Origin: Dioscorea cayenensis subsp. rotundata
Lineage: Eukaryota > Streptophyta > Magnoliopsida > Dioscoreales > Dioscoreaceae
Assembly: GCF_009730915.1 (NCBI RefSeq)
Contig: NC_052495.1
Location: forward strand, 682,001 to 746,000
Length of the DNA stretch: 64,000 nucleotides
Direction: 5' to 3'
Below the pieces are notes generated by a model, which did no database searches, was not told the origin of the DNA, and saw only the letters and a program-made list of their open reading frames with translations. The translations under genes and the position numbers were made by a program. Shown one piece after another: positions 8,787 to 20,500 of this stretch. Every line of letters starts with the position of its first letter. Position 1 is the first letter of the stretch.

Positions 8787-11700
8787 TCACTCCGCGGCCT
8801 TCCCTTTGCGCTGACTGCTGCCGCTCGGAGCCCTGCTGCTCTCCATCTCCAACAGATAGCAGATCATGGAGTCAACGTCCTCACCAAAGATGGTATATGC
8901 TTCAATGACCTGCAGATAACCAAATCCCATGGCCAACAATGTCTGCATGCTACCGCTCAGCACGGTGTCAGAAGGTAATGCTCTCTCCTGCACTCGATGG
9001 CTACCAGATGGCCCTGTCCCTGTTCATAAATTGACAACTATTACTTCTCTGATCAAGAGGAGCATTCTATTGATTTACTGTTGAAATCCAGACTATGAAG
9101 TACAGATTAAGAGGGATTCTTCAGCCTACTGTCATGGTAGACCGAGGGAAAGAAAAAAATAGAAAAAGGAACTCACTTGCCCCAGAAGATGATGGTTCAG
9201 CGCCAGAAGTAGAAGTCTCACTGCTGAGAAGCTGCTGTCTCAGTCTGTCTTCAGCTAGATATTCAGCCCGTGAAGCTTCCATCACCATCCGCTCAATTTC
9301 CTTCTCTGTTAACTCCACATCTGAGTAAATCCTTGCCTCAGCCAGGAGAGCCTGTCAAACATTACGTAATAACATTGAAACGATGGTGTTCTGGCACTTT
9401 TCTTTAGAATCTCTTAGACATGAAAAACTCCAGTAAAAGTAATAGACTTTGAATTGTAAACCAGTCTTTCAATATATGCGCAAGCAATATTGTTACACAA
9501 ACAATTACATTTTCCAGATGATTTCAAATTTCACTTGCGGTCGTGAATGACAATGAATGAGTAATGGACACATTGCATCACAGCTCACAACTTGGAAGAG
9601 AAAGATAGGAATCTTCTTCCAAAAAAAATTATTATTTCACAAACACTCTACCTTGAATGAAAGAAGTCATCATAAATTGGATCCACCAAAATACTTGAGA
9701 AAAAAAGGTAAAACTAAGGGCATAAGTCAATGCCACTCCTATTTTCCTTGCTCACAAAAAACATCATAATTCCCGTAACAAAATATTCATATTCAAACAA
9801 AGAACAAATATATCCAAAAATGGCGCTCTCTCTAAGTTAATAAAAATAAATAAATAAATAGATACATTGTGAACATACAAAAAATAAAACATGTAAGAAA
9901 AGGTCTAAAAGTTTTACAGAAACATTGACCATAAGACACCAAAAGCCATGCACGAAGTGAGGAAAAAAATAGGGTTAATAAGAAACCACTGAAAAATGTT
10001 TGCTGTAAAGCCATCAAAGACTGATTGTAAAAATGAACTTACAACCCTTTTGCATTATGAACAAAATGAGGTGATCAAAGTTAGTATCAGCTTACGTTGT
10101 CAATCTGTTGGTCTTGATGAGCTTTTATAGCAGCCTTCACCTGATCTTTATCAATGTTTCCCTTCACCAAACAAAGATTAAAATCAAATAAGAGTCACAA
10201 CTACAGATACAAACACAAAAAAATAATTTACAAATATGATCATCAGAGGTTGGATTAAAGCAAAAGGGATGCAAATCATCAGTGAAGTTGGAATGGGGAA
10301 ATAAATACCCCTTCCTGTATAATGTGACAACTTCAAAATAGACAGTACTAAAAAAACAACAATTAATGTCACCACTAAAAGAAATAAGTCTCTCGATGCG
10401 GAGGGAAAGTCTAGAGAAACAAGCAGGATAAAAATTTTAAATTTTGACTGACCCCACGAAGAGTGTTAAATCCAAGACCAGCTCCAATTGTCTCTCGGCG
10501 TGGATCAAAAAGAGAATTGTAGTGATTGCCTTGATGAAAACTTAGTCTTATAGGAGGTGTGTCTGTAGTGTAGTTACCATGAAAGATATTGATGGGTTCT
10601 GCACGAACAACAATCCCCAGATTAAATTAACAGCAGCATGTCAACAGTAACATATTACATATTCAGTCAGCATAACAATACCTGTGCTGTAAGAATAAAT
10701 ATGGATTGGACGATTGTACATCTCAGAAAAGGCTTGGATTTCTGCATTGTTCCCATACGCCTGTTGTAGCCAAATAAAAGTTTTTAAACTTGGAAGAGGA
10801 ATTCATGGTCAAGACTTATCTCAAACACCTATTGAGAATTACAGAACCACTCCCAATAAAATACATTTCAAAAATAAATAAATATATATATAAAGAAGTA
10901 ACAAGTGATAGATCAGCAAATTGATCATCTCTTGCTAACAGATACCTTGTATTGCAACCATTCTCATCTAATCATATGAATTACTCCTTATTCACCAGAA
11001 TTCTCACAAAAGTAGCAGACAAAAAACTAATATTTCACGTAAAATTCATTAAATAAATTAAAGACATCACAAATTACCTTGTCTCGCCTTTTTCTCTTGC
11101 AATAAGATGTGAAGCCTTCAGTGATAAATTGTGAAAAATGATCCCTCTCCCTTTCCTAAGAAAATAAAACATTTGTTATTAGTAATGTCAAAAAAAAACT
11201 GACTAAGAAAACTAGAAGCTTCGACATTATACAATCTAACACAAGCCAAATCATATAGATCAATAATAACTTTCCCACACCTGAGCTCATCAGTATAGCA
11301 ATTCAACCAGGAAAAGTGTGTAGTGAACAGATTGGATTAATATCAAAATTTGATCAAATCACTCAGTCCTACCAGTTTACAGACTGATGACAGAATTTCT
11401 GGAAGTGGGATATCTAATTTCATGAAGAGCACAAGGAGTAGATGTGAGACCAAACACTATTCCCAAATATCAAGTGACAGATTGACTAATCAAAGGATTG
11501 TGATACCTTGGTGCACGAAGACTTCAATAACCTCCAACCATACATCACAGCACTAATTCTAACAAATGCAGTACTAAGAAGTGTGATATCCTTTAATTTC
11601 CATAGAAAGCACAAGGAGTGAATGCGACACAAAAGATTTTCCCAAACATCAAGTGACAGCTTGACTAATCAAGGAATCATAAAGACACCCTGCATTGAGA

Positions 11701-14066
11701 CTGCAATATATTGTAATCATGCCACTTTATCTTGTTACTGTACTAGATCTAGGATACGTACAGTAGCGTTTGGTAGCACAAGAAATAGAGAATAGAAGCT
11801 GGTGAAAAAAAAACAAGGGAGTGGAATTGGATACAAGAATAGAATAATTTGGGCATAAACAATTATGATTCTTTGCCAGTTTTTGGCAAGAGAGAAATAA
11901 TCTTGAGAATAGGCTATTCCATTCTAGGGGCAAATTAGTAATTCTTGAGAATAAGGCCTCTTATTCCAAAAGTGAGGGAAGAGAATAGTTTATTCTATTC
12001 TCCCAAATTCTTTAGTTGTTTGGCTGTTATTCCTCAGAATAACAGCTTAAACTTCCTTTGTTCCTACTCCCAAACACTACAATAGTGGCAAGAAGTAATG
12101 TGAACATCCACGCGCGCATCAAAAAAACACAGCAGTCATAGGCGCAAAGCTATCTAAAGCAGCTCATGAAATCATTGGACCTGGAGCTTCAATTATTAAA
12201 ACCTATTTTACAGTCTTATTTTCATTAGACTAATTAATATTCTCATAGCAGTTAATTTAGTAAATTTGAATTTAAAAACATATACATCCAGGTCCTCCAT
12301 CACAACAGCTAAAATATTTATGTTGACTTAAGTCCAGATAATGTACTTTGCTTGCATCTTGAGAGTTCGAGTACTGAGTCTAATACACATGGTGGCAAGA
12401 AAAATTTACACAAAGATACACCATTGCACTATTCATGAAACAAAATTCGAGGTCATCAAAGTCCAAAATAAAACAACCTAAAGGAAGTTAAAAATTAAAT
12501 AACAAAAAAACAAATTGCAGGACTAAAAACACTCTCATCATTCTTCCATGCAAAATTATTCAAAACACCTCAAATTTTCCAACAATGGCTGCACATTAGA
12601 AACAACTTGATCCCTTCCCCAATAACAACCAAACTTAATGCCAAAATCAGATATTGTACCATTAAAAGTTCAAACTAAGAACCCTCATCCCTTCAACATA
12701 ATTACTTTCTTGGAAGCACGAAGCAGCTCCCACAAGCTCATCAGATTAACATTTTTGGTGTCTTACAAGGAATTGGTTTAATCAACAGATTTTGGAAAAA
12801 CTATAAAGTAATTAACAAAAATATATAGAAAGCTTTCCTTATACTAACCCATAAGTCAGTCATACCATATAATCGACGCACATTTGTCTGGCTGTATCAT
12901 ATTCTTCAGGATCACCATAAACTTGATCTGCAACAGCACGGAACAAGCAATTCCCATCCCCAATCATCCTTTTGACTTCCAACCCTTTTACTCTTCTAAT
13001 TTCAAGTTCAAACAGTCGTTCTCTTTCCTGAACCAAAGCAACATAAAATCTAATTATTTACATGAAGTAATACAAAGTTGATCACTATCATAAAATCTAA
13101 TTAAAACATAACCTAAGACAAAGAAATAACACCTCAAAAAAGTTGATCATTACCATCATCATCATAATAATAATAATAACAAAAGAGGAATGAGCAGGTG
13201 CATGAAGATAGATCTAATTAATCACGTGAACTAATTCATAAATGGTAGCAATAAATTAAAGAACTTGAAGAAGATCACATAGGACAGATTATATCAAAAT
13301 TAATCATATTCAACAGCCAGCTGCAACACAAACAGTCTATGCACAAAATTTGGCCACAAAAGAGAGAGAGAGAGAGAGACAGAGAGACAGAGAGAGACAA
13401 GGAACTTCCTACCATATCATCATACGAGAATACAAAACAAGTGTTATGTTCATCTGAGCTGTTATAACCATCACCGTCACCATAAGCCCTTGGAGAAGAT
13501 GGCCTAGAACCTGTGGGTGAGGACCGGGCAGGTACCAAAGGCCAAGTTGAAGGCCTCCTAGAAGCAGTAGCACCAATCCTGCCAGCATTTGAACTTTCTG
13601 TCACCACTCTCCTTGATGAAGAAACTGCAGATGGTTTGGGAGGTGGAACAGGAGGAGGAGGTGGGTATGAACCACCGGTGACAATAGGTGAAGAGCCAAT
13701 ACCCGATCCAACAGGATCATTAATAACTTCAGAGCAATCTCCGTTTTGGCATCCAGTCAGTTCTGTTGTTAAAATGGCGTTTTCATTACCTTCATCATCG
13801 CAGGATCCCCCCTTCTCTGCATCCTCAGAACCGGATTGCACAGCAGTTGCTTGTGATTGTGAGCCTTCAATAAGAATCTCTTCAGCACCTGCAGGGTGTT
13901 GGACTAGGGTATCAAGGCCACTAGAGTCTGGAAGAAATTCTCTTTCTTGTTCCTCCTCCTTCGAAGGAGCAGGCGGTTGCTGCTGGGAACCCGGGGGCTG
14001 CCGATTGGGATTTGATGATGACGCCGCAGCACCCGAGCCACCTCGTTGGACCAATATCCTTGTCAT
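8787..14066 (-). CDS. OTLD1: OTU-domain deubiquitinase, OTLD1 type, 8 coding exons
   Basis: Coding exons on the minus strand: 14066-13413, 13027-12866, 11155-11078, 10760-10682, 10598-10453, 10161-10096, 9351-9177, 9019-8787. All junctions are GT-AG and phases agree, giving about 530 residues (Arabidopsis OTLD1 is about 505). The protein starts MTRILVQRG, as OTLD1 does, followed by a long Pro/Ser-rich disordered region. The OTU core begins in exon 2: MIGDGNCLFRAVADQVYG supplies Asp about 242 and Cys about 245, and QGNHYNSL supplies His about 350. A helix (ELTEKEIERMVMEASRAEYL) and a C-terminal UBA-like segment (TLLAMGFGYLQVIEAY) complete the family layout. OTU enzymes cleave ubiquitin chains; Arabidopsis OTLD1 deubiquitinates histone H2B with the demethylase KDM1C. 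A leader intron (14542-14073) precedes the start codon. Confidence 0.93.
11407..11685. repeat. Diverged direct repeat in an OTU gene intron
   Basis: The segment 11407-11506 recurs at 11584-11685 with substitutions and small indels. Shared words include AGCACAAGGAGT, ATCAAGTGACAG and TTGACTAATCAA. The offset is about 177 bp. No coding potential. Confidence 0.75.
11763..12080. mobile_element. Putative MITE inside an OTU gene intron
   Basis: The ends form a terminal inverted repeat: GTAGCGTTTGGTAG at 11763-11776 and, reversed, GTAGTGTTTGGGAG at 12067-12080 (12 of 14 match). The interior is rich in GAATA and TATTC words that pair with each other. About 318 bp, without coding sequence. The GTTTGG-type ends resemble common plant MITEs of the hAT or PIF/Harbinger groups, but a target duplication could not be fixed, so the superfamily is open. 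Confidence 0.5.
13356..13400. repeat. (GA)n microsatellite in OTU gene intron 1
   Basis: GA/GACAGA repeat just downstream (in gene sense) of the exon 1 donor. Confidence 0.85.
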
Positions 14067-15768
14067 CTTGTCCTAAAGAACCCTCAAACCCCTCCAATCC
14101 CTTTATTCCGCCACCCTTTCCCCAACTCAAAGGCTTGAATAACCCCAAAAGATCAGTTTGTCCCGAGTTCTGACCTTCGGACAACTGACACCGATCCCTT
14201 GGCTGAATGACTCCTTCCAGCACAGCACCACCTGCTGCTCCTTCGACACCAACAGTTTCTGCATTCCCCTAACAATTCTCATGAGATCAGAACCCTCGAT
14301 TTCCACTCAAACAACCAACAAGAAACCCTCGTTTGAACCCAAATCACAAGATTACAGCCCAAGAACCCTAGAACTTTCACAAATCGCCCTGCCAAAACCC
14401 TACACCCATAAATCTCGACGAACGATCCCATATAACAAAAAATAACCGATCTTTTCGCAGATTAATCAAGAAAAACAAACAAAGCAAAGCGAATCACCGG
14501 AAGTGAACGAAAAGTAGCGGATCGAATGGAAGAGATGCTTACCGTGATCTATAAACAGAAGGCTCCGGATCTTCTGGAAAAAGATCGATCGATTCCTGGA
14601 TGATTTCTAGGGTTCACAGCGCGACGACAAGCAAACCAGCGAAGAGAGAAAGAGAAATCGAGATCGATGAAGAAAACCAGAAGAAGGGGTTTGCTTGGCC
14701 ATTTTAATGGTGGAGGGAGCGATAAAAAGACCACTTGGCGATATCTTAATCCTCAGGACCTCAATAACTGGCAACGTAGACGCAAGCCTATTGGTTGATC
14801 GAAGGATACGAATTCTAGTAACATTTTGACACGTCGAAGGATTAGTTTAATCATAGATTTCGCGGGAGCAAACTACCAGATCGCCGGGGATTTTGGCTCA
14901 CGACGGCTAGCAAGGGGAGAATGGCCACGTGTCGGTTTCTAGTGGATTCACGGTCCAAGCGAACAATATCACACTTGCGAGTCACGCGTGTGAAGGTGGT
15001 TCACCGTTTACCCGGGTAGAGACCTCGAGATTAGATCTCATACAAAGATTTACGATCCCGAGGACCACGTGCGATGCTAAATCAATCAAAGAATATTGGT
15101 GGCGTGGCCACCGTGAGAGGGTATTCCTAAACCGGGCCTGCCTCATGAACTACGGGTCGTTGATGAAAAGGGTACAATGGGTATTTCATAGATTTTTCTT
15201 TTCGGAAACGACGAGTGGAAGTATGATAAGGAGTGACGGTGAGCTGAGTCACGGTCGGCACCCGCTGCCCAAAAAAGATTCACATGTGCACGTTTCATCT
15301 GTTCATTCGTTCAAAACGCTGTATGCTGTTTGATGCCATACAGCATTTTCACCAAGATGTAGAACAGGAAGTACGAGCATTTGATCCAACGGTTCATGTC
15401 TCATTTGACGTAGTTGGTCAAGATATATATGACAATTGGGCTCTGGAGTCTGAACTAGTTAGACAAATTCCACTGAGAAATCATCGACACTTGGATGAAT
15501 ATATAATTTGGAAAGGCACGTCACTAGCTAGTCTAGCTTTATAAAAAGTTCTTGAGGTGGAAAAGAACGAGGCACATGCATTGCTCCACTAGCTAGTCAA
15601 TGGGTCAACAACACAGAGGTTCAATTAAAAAACATATCAGTACTTATCTCTGAAATTTGCCAATATATTCTAAAAATACAAGACTAATAAAGTAAACAAT
15701 AGGAAAATGACAAATGGATTTTTAGGAAAGAAATTAAAAATAACACTTGAAAATAATAAATATAGAAG
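14067..15768. other. OTU gene leader and promoter; spacer to the cyclase gene
   Basis: Minus-strand leader exon from about 14700 to 14543 ends at a GTAAGC donor; the matching acceptor is at 14073, six bases before the ATG. A G-box-like GCCACGTGTC lies at 14924-14933. The remainder (14960-15768) has several open frames without recognisable domains and an inverted repeat with 13-bp arms (15313-15325 and 15337-15349, one mismatch). Part of it is 3' flank of the cyclase gene. Confidence 0.6.
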
Positions 15769-17262
15769 CTAGATGGCCTGATTAGCAAGATTAGCAACCA
15801 AGCGAGCCAAAGGCAAAGGACACTTGGTAACAATATCCATCCTGGAAGGAAGAGAACCATGGGCAAACAAAGACAAGCACAACAGAGCAAGCTCCTCAAG
15901 AGACAAACTAGAAGAAAGAAATCCATGCCAGTAATAAGGATCCAAATCAAAGAAAGCATCAAAGAAATTCCTGGTTCCCTTCAATCCAAGCTGCAACAAT
16001 GTCTCCATTCCAAAACAATAGATTTCCCTTTCCCTCATTCTCTCCCCACTCCAAACACTAGTCCACACTTTCCTCTGCAAAGCCTTCCCTCTAACCATCC
16101 TAACCGAGCCCAAACACTCGACCATGGCCTCGGCCATGAGCTCAGCCACACCGAGCGCTCTAGCCATCATGTACCCAGTGGATGGGTGCACCAACCCAGC
16201 CGCACCGCCAACCCCAACCACGCTCTGTGGCAACCTCGGCAACGGCCCGCCCATTGGAATCAAGCACTTCTCATCCTCAACAACACTCTTCACTTTGATG
16301 CCCAGATGCCGGAGTCTGGCCACCATCCTCTGCTTCACCTCTCGGTAACTCATCACCGGCCGGCTCACCAGTGAGGTCTCTTCAAGAAAGATCAAGTCAG
16401 AGCTCAAAGGCATGGCATAGAGGAACGTTGGAGTTGTCTCGTTGCGTGCTCTTAAATAAGGCTCGTTGCCGAGATGTTCGTCTCTCCAGTCCATGAGCAC
16501 CATCTTATCGAGCTCGAACGGGTGGTGCTCGACCTCAGCCAAGATGCCGTGAGCGAGCTGGTAACCATGGTTTCGTTTCAGAGTGTTTTCATACTCCATG
16601 AACGAGGTTGTGAAGCCACTGGCGTCGATGACCAAGCTCGCATTCAGTTCTTTGCCGTCACTGCAAAGCACTGTGGATTTGAACTCCTGGTGCTCCACCT
16701 TCCAAGCTTTGGCTACATGGAACTTGACACCATTAGAGACACAAGCTTGAATGAGCTTTGACTTTAAGTAGTTCCGGTTGACTCTGCCATAGGAACGGTG
16801 AAGATGCTTTGACTTTTGATCGTTGATGATGACGGTGGCCGACGGCCAGACTTTGTCGAGAGTGTCGGTGAGGTTCATGGCTTCAAATTCGTCAACCCAA
16901 ACGCCGTAGTTGTTAGGCCAGAGGAGGAGAGGGGATGGGTCAACGCAGCAGATGTGGAGTCCATGCTTGGAAGCCAGAGAGGCGAGGCGGAGACCGGATG
17001 GGCCACAGCCGATGATGACTGCGTCGTAGTCCGGTGAGCCGCCGGTGAAGTCATGTGTTTCAAGGTCGATGTTGAGGGACTGTAGTGGTTTGTATTCAGG
17101 GGTCAAGTCTAAGAAGCTCTTTAGACTGAAGCTTCTAGTGATGGATCTTCTTGTGGGAGTGAGAGTCTTCATTAATGGTGATTGAGAAATAGATGGGGAG
17201 ATGAAGGAGGAGAAGGTGGCAAGATGGAGAGATGGTAATTGAATCATGTTAAGAGCTCCCAT
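15769..17262 (-). CDS. LCYB2: Lycopene beta-cyclase, chromoplast type (CYC-B / CCS-like)
   Basis: An intronless 497-residue protein from the ATG at 17262, the same size as tomato CYC-B and pepper capsanthin-capsorubin synthase (both about 498). A start ten codons upstream (17292) is in frame, but MGALN is a better match for these proteins. Order of parts: a Ser/Thr-rich plastid transit region (about residues 1-65); the dinucleotide-binding motif DAVIIGCGPSGLRLAS; NNYGVWVDEFE; the cyclase motif with LMDWRDEHLGN; the catalytic FLEETSLVSRP; and the second cyclase motif CLIPMGGPLPR with GGAAGLVHPSTGYM. The family closes the beta-rings of lycopene to give beta-carotene. The VSRPVMSYREVKQRM context resembles CYC-B/CCS rather than ordinary leaf LCYB, as recalled. 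Ketolase activity cannot be excluded from sequence. A Copia fossil begins 326 bp upstream. Confidence 0.92.
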   Translation of the reverse strand: MGALNMIQLPSLHLATFSSFISPSISQSPLMKTLTPTRRSITRSFSLKSFLDLTPEYKPLQSLNIDLETHDFTGGSPDYDAVIIGCGPSGLRLASLASKHGLHICCVDPSPLLLWPNNYGVWVDEFEAMNLTDTLDKVWPSATVIINDQKSKHLHRSYGRVNRNYLKSKLIQACVSNGVKFHVAKAWKVEHQEFKSTVLCSDGKELNASLVIDASGFTTSFMEYENTLKRNHGYQLAHGILAEVEHHPFELDKMVLMDWRDEHLGNEPYLRARNETTPTFLYAMPLSSDLIFLEETSLVSRPVMSYREVKQRMVARLRHLGIKVKSVVEDEKCLIPMGGPLPRLPQSVVGVGGAAGLVHPSTGYMMARALGVAELMAEAMVECLGSVRMVRGKALQRKVWTSVWSGERMREREIYCFGMETLLQLGLKGTRNFFDAFFDLDPYYWHGFLSSSLSLEELALLCLSLFAHGSLPSRMDIVTKCPLPLARLVANLANQAI

Positions 17263-17497
17263 TTTTGTTAAAGAGAAGAAGAACAAGAACAAGTTTGGCC
17301 TTGTTAGAGAATGGTTTGTTGCAATATATTATGGAGAGAGCTAGACAAAATGGGAATCAAGAGGAATCATGAATGGTGGGATGCCCATAATAGTTGGTCA
17401 AAATTAGATAAAGAAGTGACAAGCACTGCTAGTGCTTTTATTCCATTGGATTTTTTTTTTTTATTAATAAAAACGATAAGTGTTATATAACGGGATG
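17263..17497 (-). promoter_or_regulatory. Proximal promoter of the lycopene cyclase gene
   Basis: Minus-strand sequence upstream of the start contains a TATA-like run around 17325-17336 (CCATAATATATT on the minus strand), some 60-75 bp before the ATG, and a poly-A/T tract at 17452-17465. No other element was recognised. The upstream side is cut by the Copia insertion at 17588. Confidence 0.4.
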
Positions 17498-17587
17498 AAA
17501 ATCAATCATCTAACATATACATTCTTAACTGGGATGAGAGATTTGGACTGTGATGTGCGGAATGGAAATCAATTGTCTAACATATAC
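17498..17587. repeat. Short tandem repeat interrupted by the Copia element (left part)
   Basis: A unit containing ATCTAACATATACATTC and GATGAGAGATTTGGACTGTG (17505-17553) is followed by a second unit that starts at about 17566 (ATCAATTGTCTAACATATAC). The second unit is cut by the Copia insertion and continues on the far side at 23677-23720 with GAAATGAGAGATTTGGACTG. The repeat therefore predates the insertion. Confidence 0.8.
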
Positions 17588-20500
17588 TGTTGTAAGAGAT
17601 AGGAGGTCCTGTTATTTCTGATGTGCCGCTATTGCCTGCTGTTTCGTATGCCAAACCATTTCCTGACATTTCCAAGATTGAAATTTTTAATGGAGACAAC
17701 TTCAAGAGGTGGCAAGAACGAGTGTTCTCGGTTCTAGATATGCATGGGGTTGCATATGCTCTCATTAATTCTAAGCCACTGGAGTCATCCCCCAAGCAAT
17801 TGGAATTATGGGTTCATGCCAATAAGGTTTGTAGACACACAATTATTAGCACTCTTTCTAACGAATTGTTTGAGATATATTGTGCTAATAACGAAGCAAA
17901 GGAGATATGGGACTCCATGATTACAAAATATACTGCTGAAGATGCTAGAAAACAAAAATTTGTCATTGGAAAATACTATAGATGGGAGATGACAGAAGAT
18001 AAAGACATCAAAGTGCAAATTAATGAGTACCACAAGCTGCTGGAAGATCTCAAGTCAGAGAACATTATTTTGCAAGAAGAATTTGTGGCTGGCCTGCTCA
18101 TTGAGAAGCTGCCTCATTCATGGAATGACTACAAACAACAACTTAAGCATAAGCACAAGCAACTCTCATTTGCGGACTTGATTACACATATCATAATTGA
18201 AGACACCAATAGGAAGGAGTGCAAAGCTGCCAAAGGAAAGGAGATTACTACCAATGCCAACTTGCTGCAAGACAAGCCACACAAGCCAAATAAAAGGTAC
18301 GAAAAGAAACATGATTTCAAGCCTAAACCTAACAACCCCACTTTCAAGAAGAAAGGCAATTGTTTTGTGTGTGGCAAACCAGGCCACCATGCGCCTCAAT
18401 GCAGAAAGAGGATGGGGAGAAATGGCAATCCTGCTAAACCAAATGTAAATTTGGTGGAGGCAGATGATATAATTATTGCGGTCATTTCTCAAGTAAACCT
18501 TGTGGCCAATATGAAAGAATGGGTGATAGACTCTGGGGCTACTAGGCATATTTGTGCAAACAAAGATGCTTTTGTGTCCTATACCCAAGTTCAAGAAGGG
18601 GAAGAAACAGTCTATCTTGGTGATTCACGAACTGCTTCTGTTCTTGGCAAAGGCAAAATCCTTCTCAAGCTAACTTCTGGCAAGACATTGGCATTGAATG
18701 ACGTACTTCATATTCCTAACATTCGAAGCAACCTAGTTTCTGTGGGATTGTTAGGAAAAGTGGGGGTGAAAGTGTCATTTGAATCTGATAAGGTTGTAAT
18801 GACCAAAAATAATAATTTTGTGGGAAAGGGCTATTGTAATCATGGTCTCTTTGTTCTCAATGTTGCTGAAATTATCAATGAAAATGCTAGTTCTTCTGCT
18901 TACTTGATTGATTCTTTTGATTTATGGCATGCTAGACTAGGACATGTTAGTAATGCTTATATTAAAAAAATGCAACAACTTGGTTTGATTTCTAGCAGTA
19001 ATACATGCATGAGTAAATGTGAAATTTGTGCTGAATCTAAACAAACCAAGAAAACATGTTCACCTGTTTCTAGAGAATCAGACTTATTGAGTTTAATTCA
19101 CACAGATGTAGGAGATTTAAAGCAAACTATGACTAGAGGTGGTAAGAATTATTATGTAACTTTTATTGATGATTTCTCTAGATACTCTAAAGTATATCTA
19201 CTTAGAAATAAAAATGAAGCTTTTGATATGTTTCTGATATATAAAGCTGAAGTAGAAAATCAATTAAATAAGAAAATCAAAAGGGTTAGGTCAGATAGAG
19301 GTGGTCAGTATGTTTTACTTAATGATTATTGTGAAAAGGAAGGTATTATACATGAGACAAGTCCTCCTTATTCACCTGAATCTAATGGTGTGGCTGAAAG
19401 GAAAAATAGGACCTTAAAAGGATATGATGAATTGCATGCTAGTTAGTTCTAATGCAAAAGATAACCTTTGGGGTGAAGCTATACTTTCAGCATGCCACTT
19501 GCAAAATAGAATTCCTTATAAGAAGACTAGTAAGACACCTTATGAGTTATGGAAAGGATATCCTCCTAATCTAATATATTTGAAAGTGTGGGGGTGTCTT
19601 GCCAAAGTTATGCTACCTGATCCTAAGAAAAGGAAGATAGGTTCAAAGACATCTGATTGTTTATTTATTGGTTATGCTGAACATAGTGCTGCATATAGAT
19701 TTCTAGTACTTAAAAGTGATGTTATAGATTGCAACACTATAATTGAGACCAAGAATGCTGAAGTTTTTGAACATATTTTTCCTTAGAAATGTGATACTAT
19801 TTCTCATGCATCTTTTAGTAGAAATGACACTGAAATTGAGGATTTGAGAAGGAGTAAAATACCAAGAAAAGTAAATAATTTTGGAAATGATTTTTATACC
19901 TATCTTGTTGATAATGAACCTCAAACTTATCTTGATGCCATATCTTCTAAAGAAGCTCTCTTTTGGAAAGATGCTATTAAAACTGAAATTGATTCTATTG
20001 CTCAAAATAAAACTTGGATTTTAGTTGATTTACCTCATGGAGCTAAACCTATTGGTTGCAAATGGATTTTCAAGAAAAAGTTTAAACTCGATGGTTCTAT
20101 TGAAAAATATAAAGCTCGATTGTTTGCAAAAAGTTTTTCTCAAAAACAAAATGTTGATTTTTTTTATACCTTTGCTCCAGTGGCTAGAATTTCTTCTATC
20201 CGAGTTTTAATTGCCTTAGCTTCAATTCATAAGCTTTTTATTCACCAAATGGATGTTAAAACAGCGTTTTTAAATGGTGATTTAGAAGAAAAAATTTATA
20301 TGGAACAACCTGAGGGATGTGTGGTTCTTGGTCTTGAAAATAAAGTGTGCAAACTTCTCAAATCATTATATGGCTTAAAACAAGCACCAAAACAGTGGCA
20401 TGAGAAATTTGATCAAGTTTTATTAAATGATGGTTACACTTCTCTTGAAGGGGATACATGTGTCTATACAAAACTTGATGGTAGTGATTGTGTGATTATA

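Noticed and set aside
13513-14076. 187-codon open frame opposite OTU exon 1
   Set aside because: Shadow of GC-rich, stop-poor coding sequence; the minus-strand frame has the OTLD1 start and consistent splice phases.
14929-15544. Two overlapping plus-strand frames of 134 and 86 codons
   Set aside because: No recognised domain, unusual composition, no splice or promoter context; left as spacer.
15859-16374. Plus-strand frames across the lycopene cyclase gene
   Set aside because: Antisense shadows; the minus-strand frame carries all the cyclase motifs.
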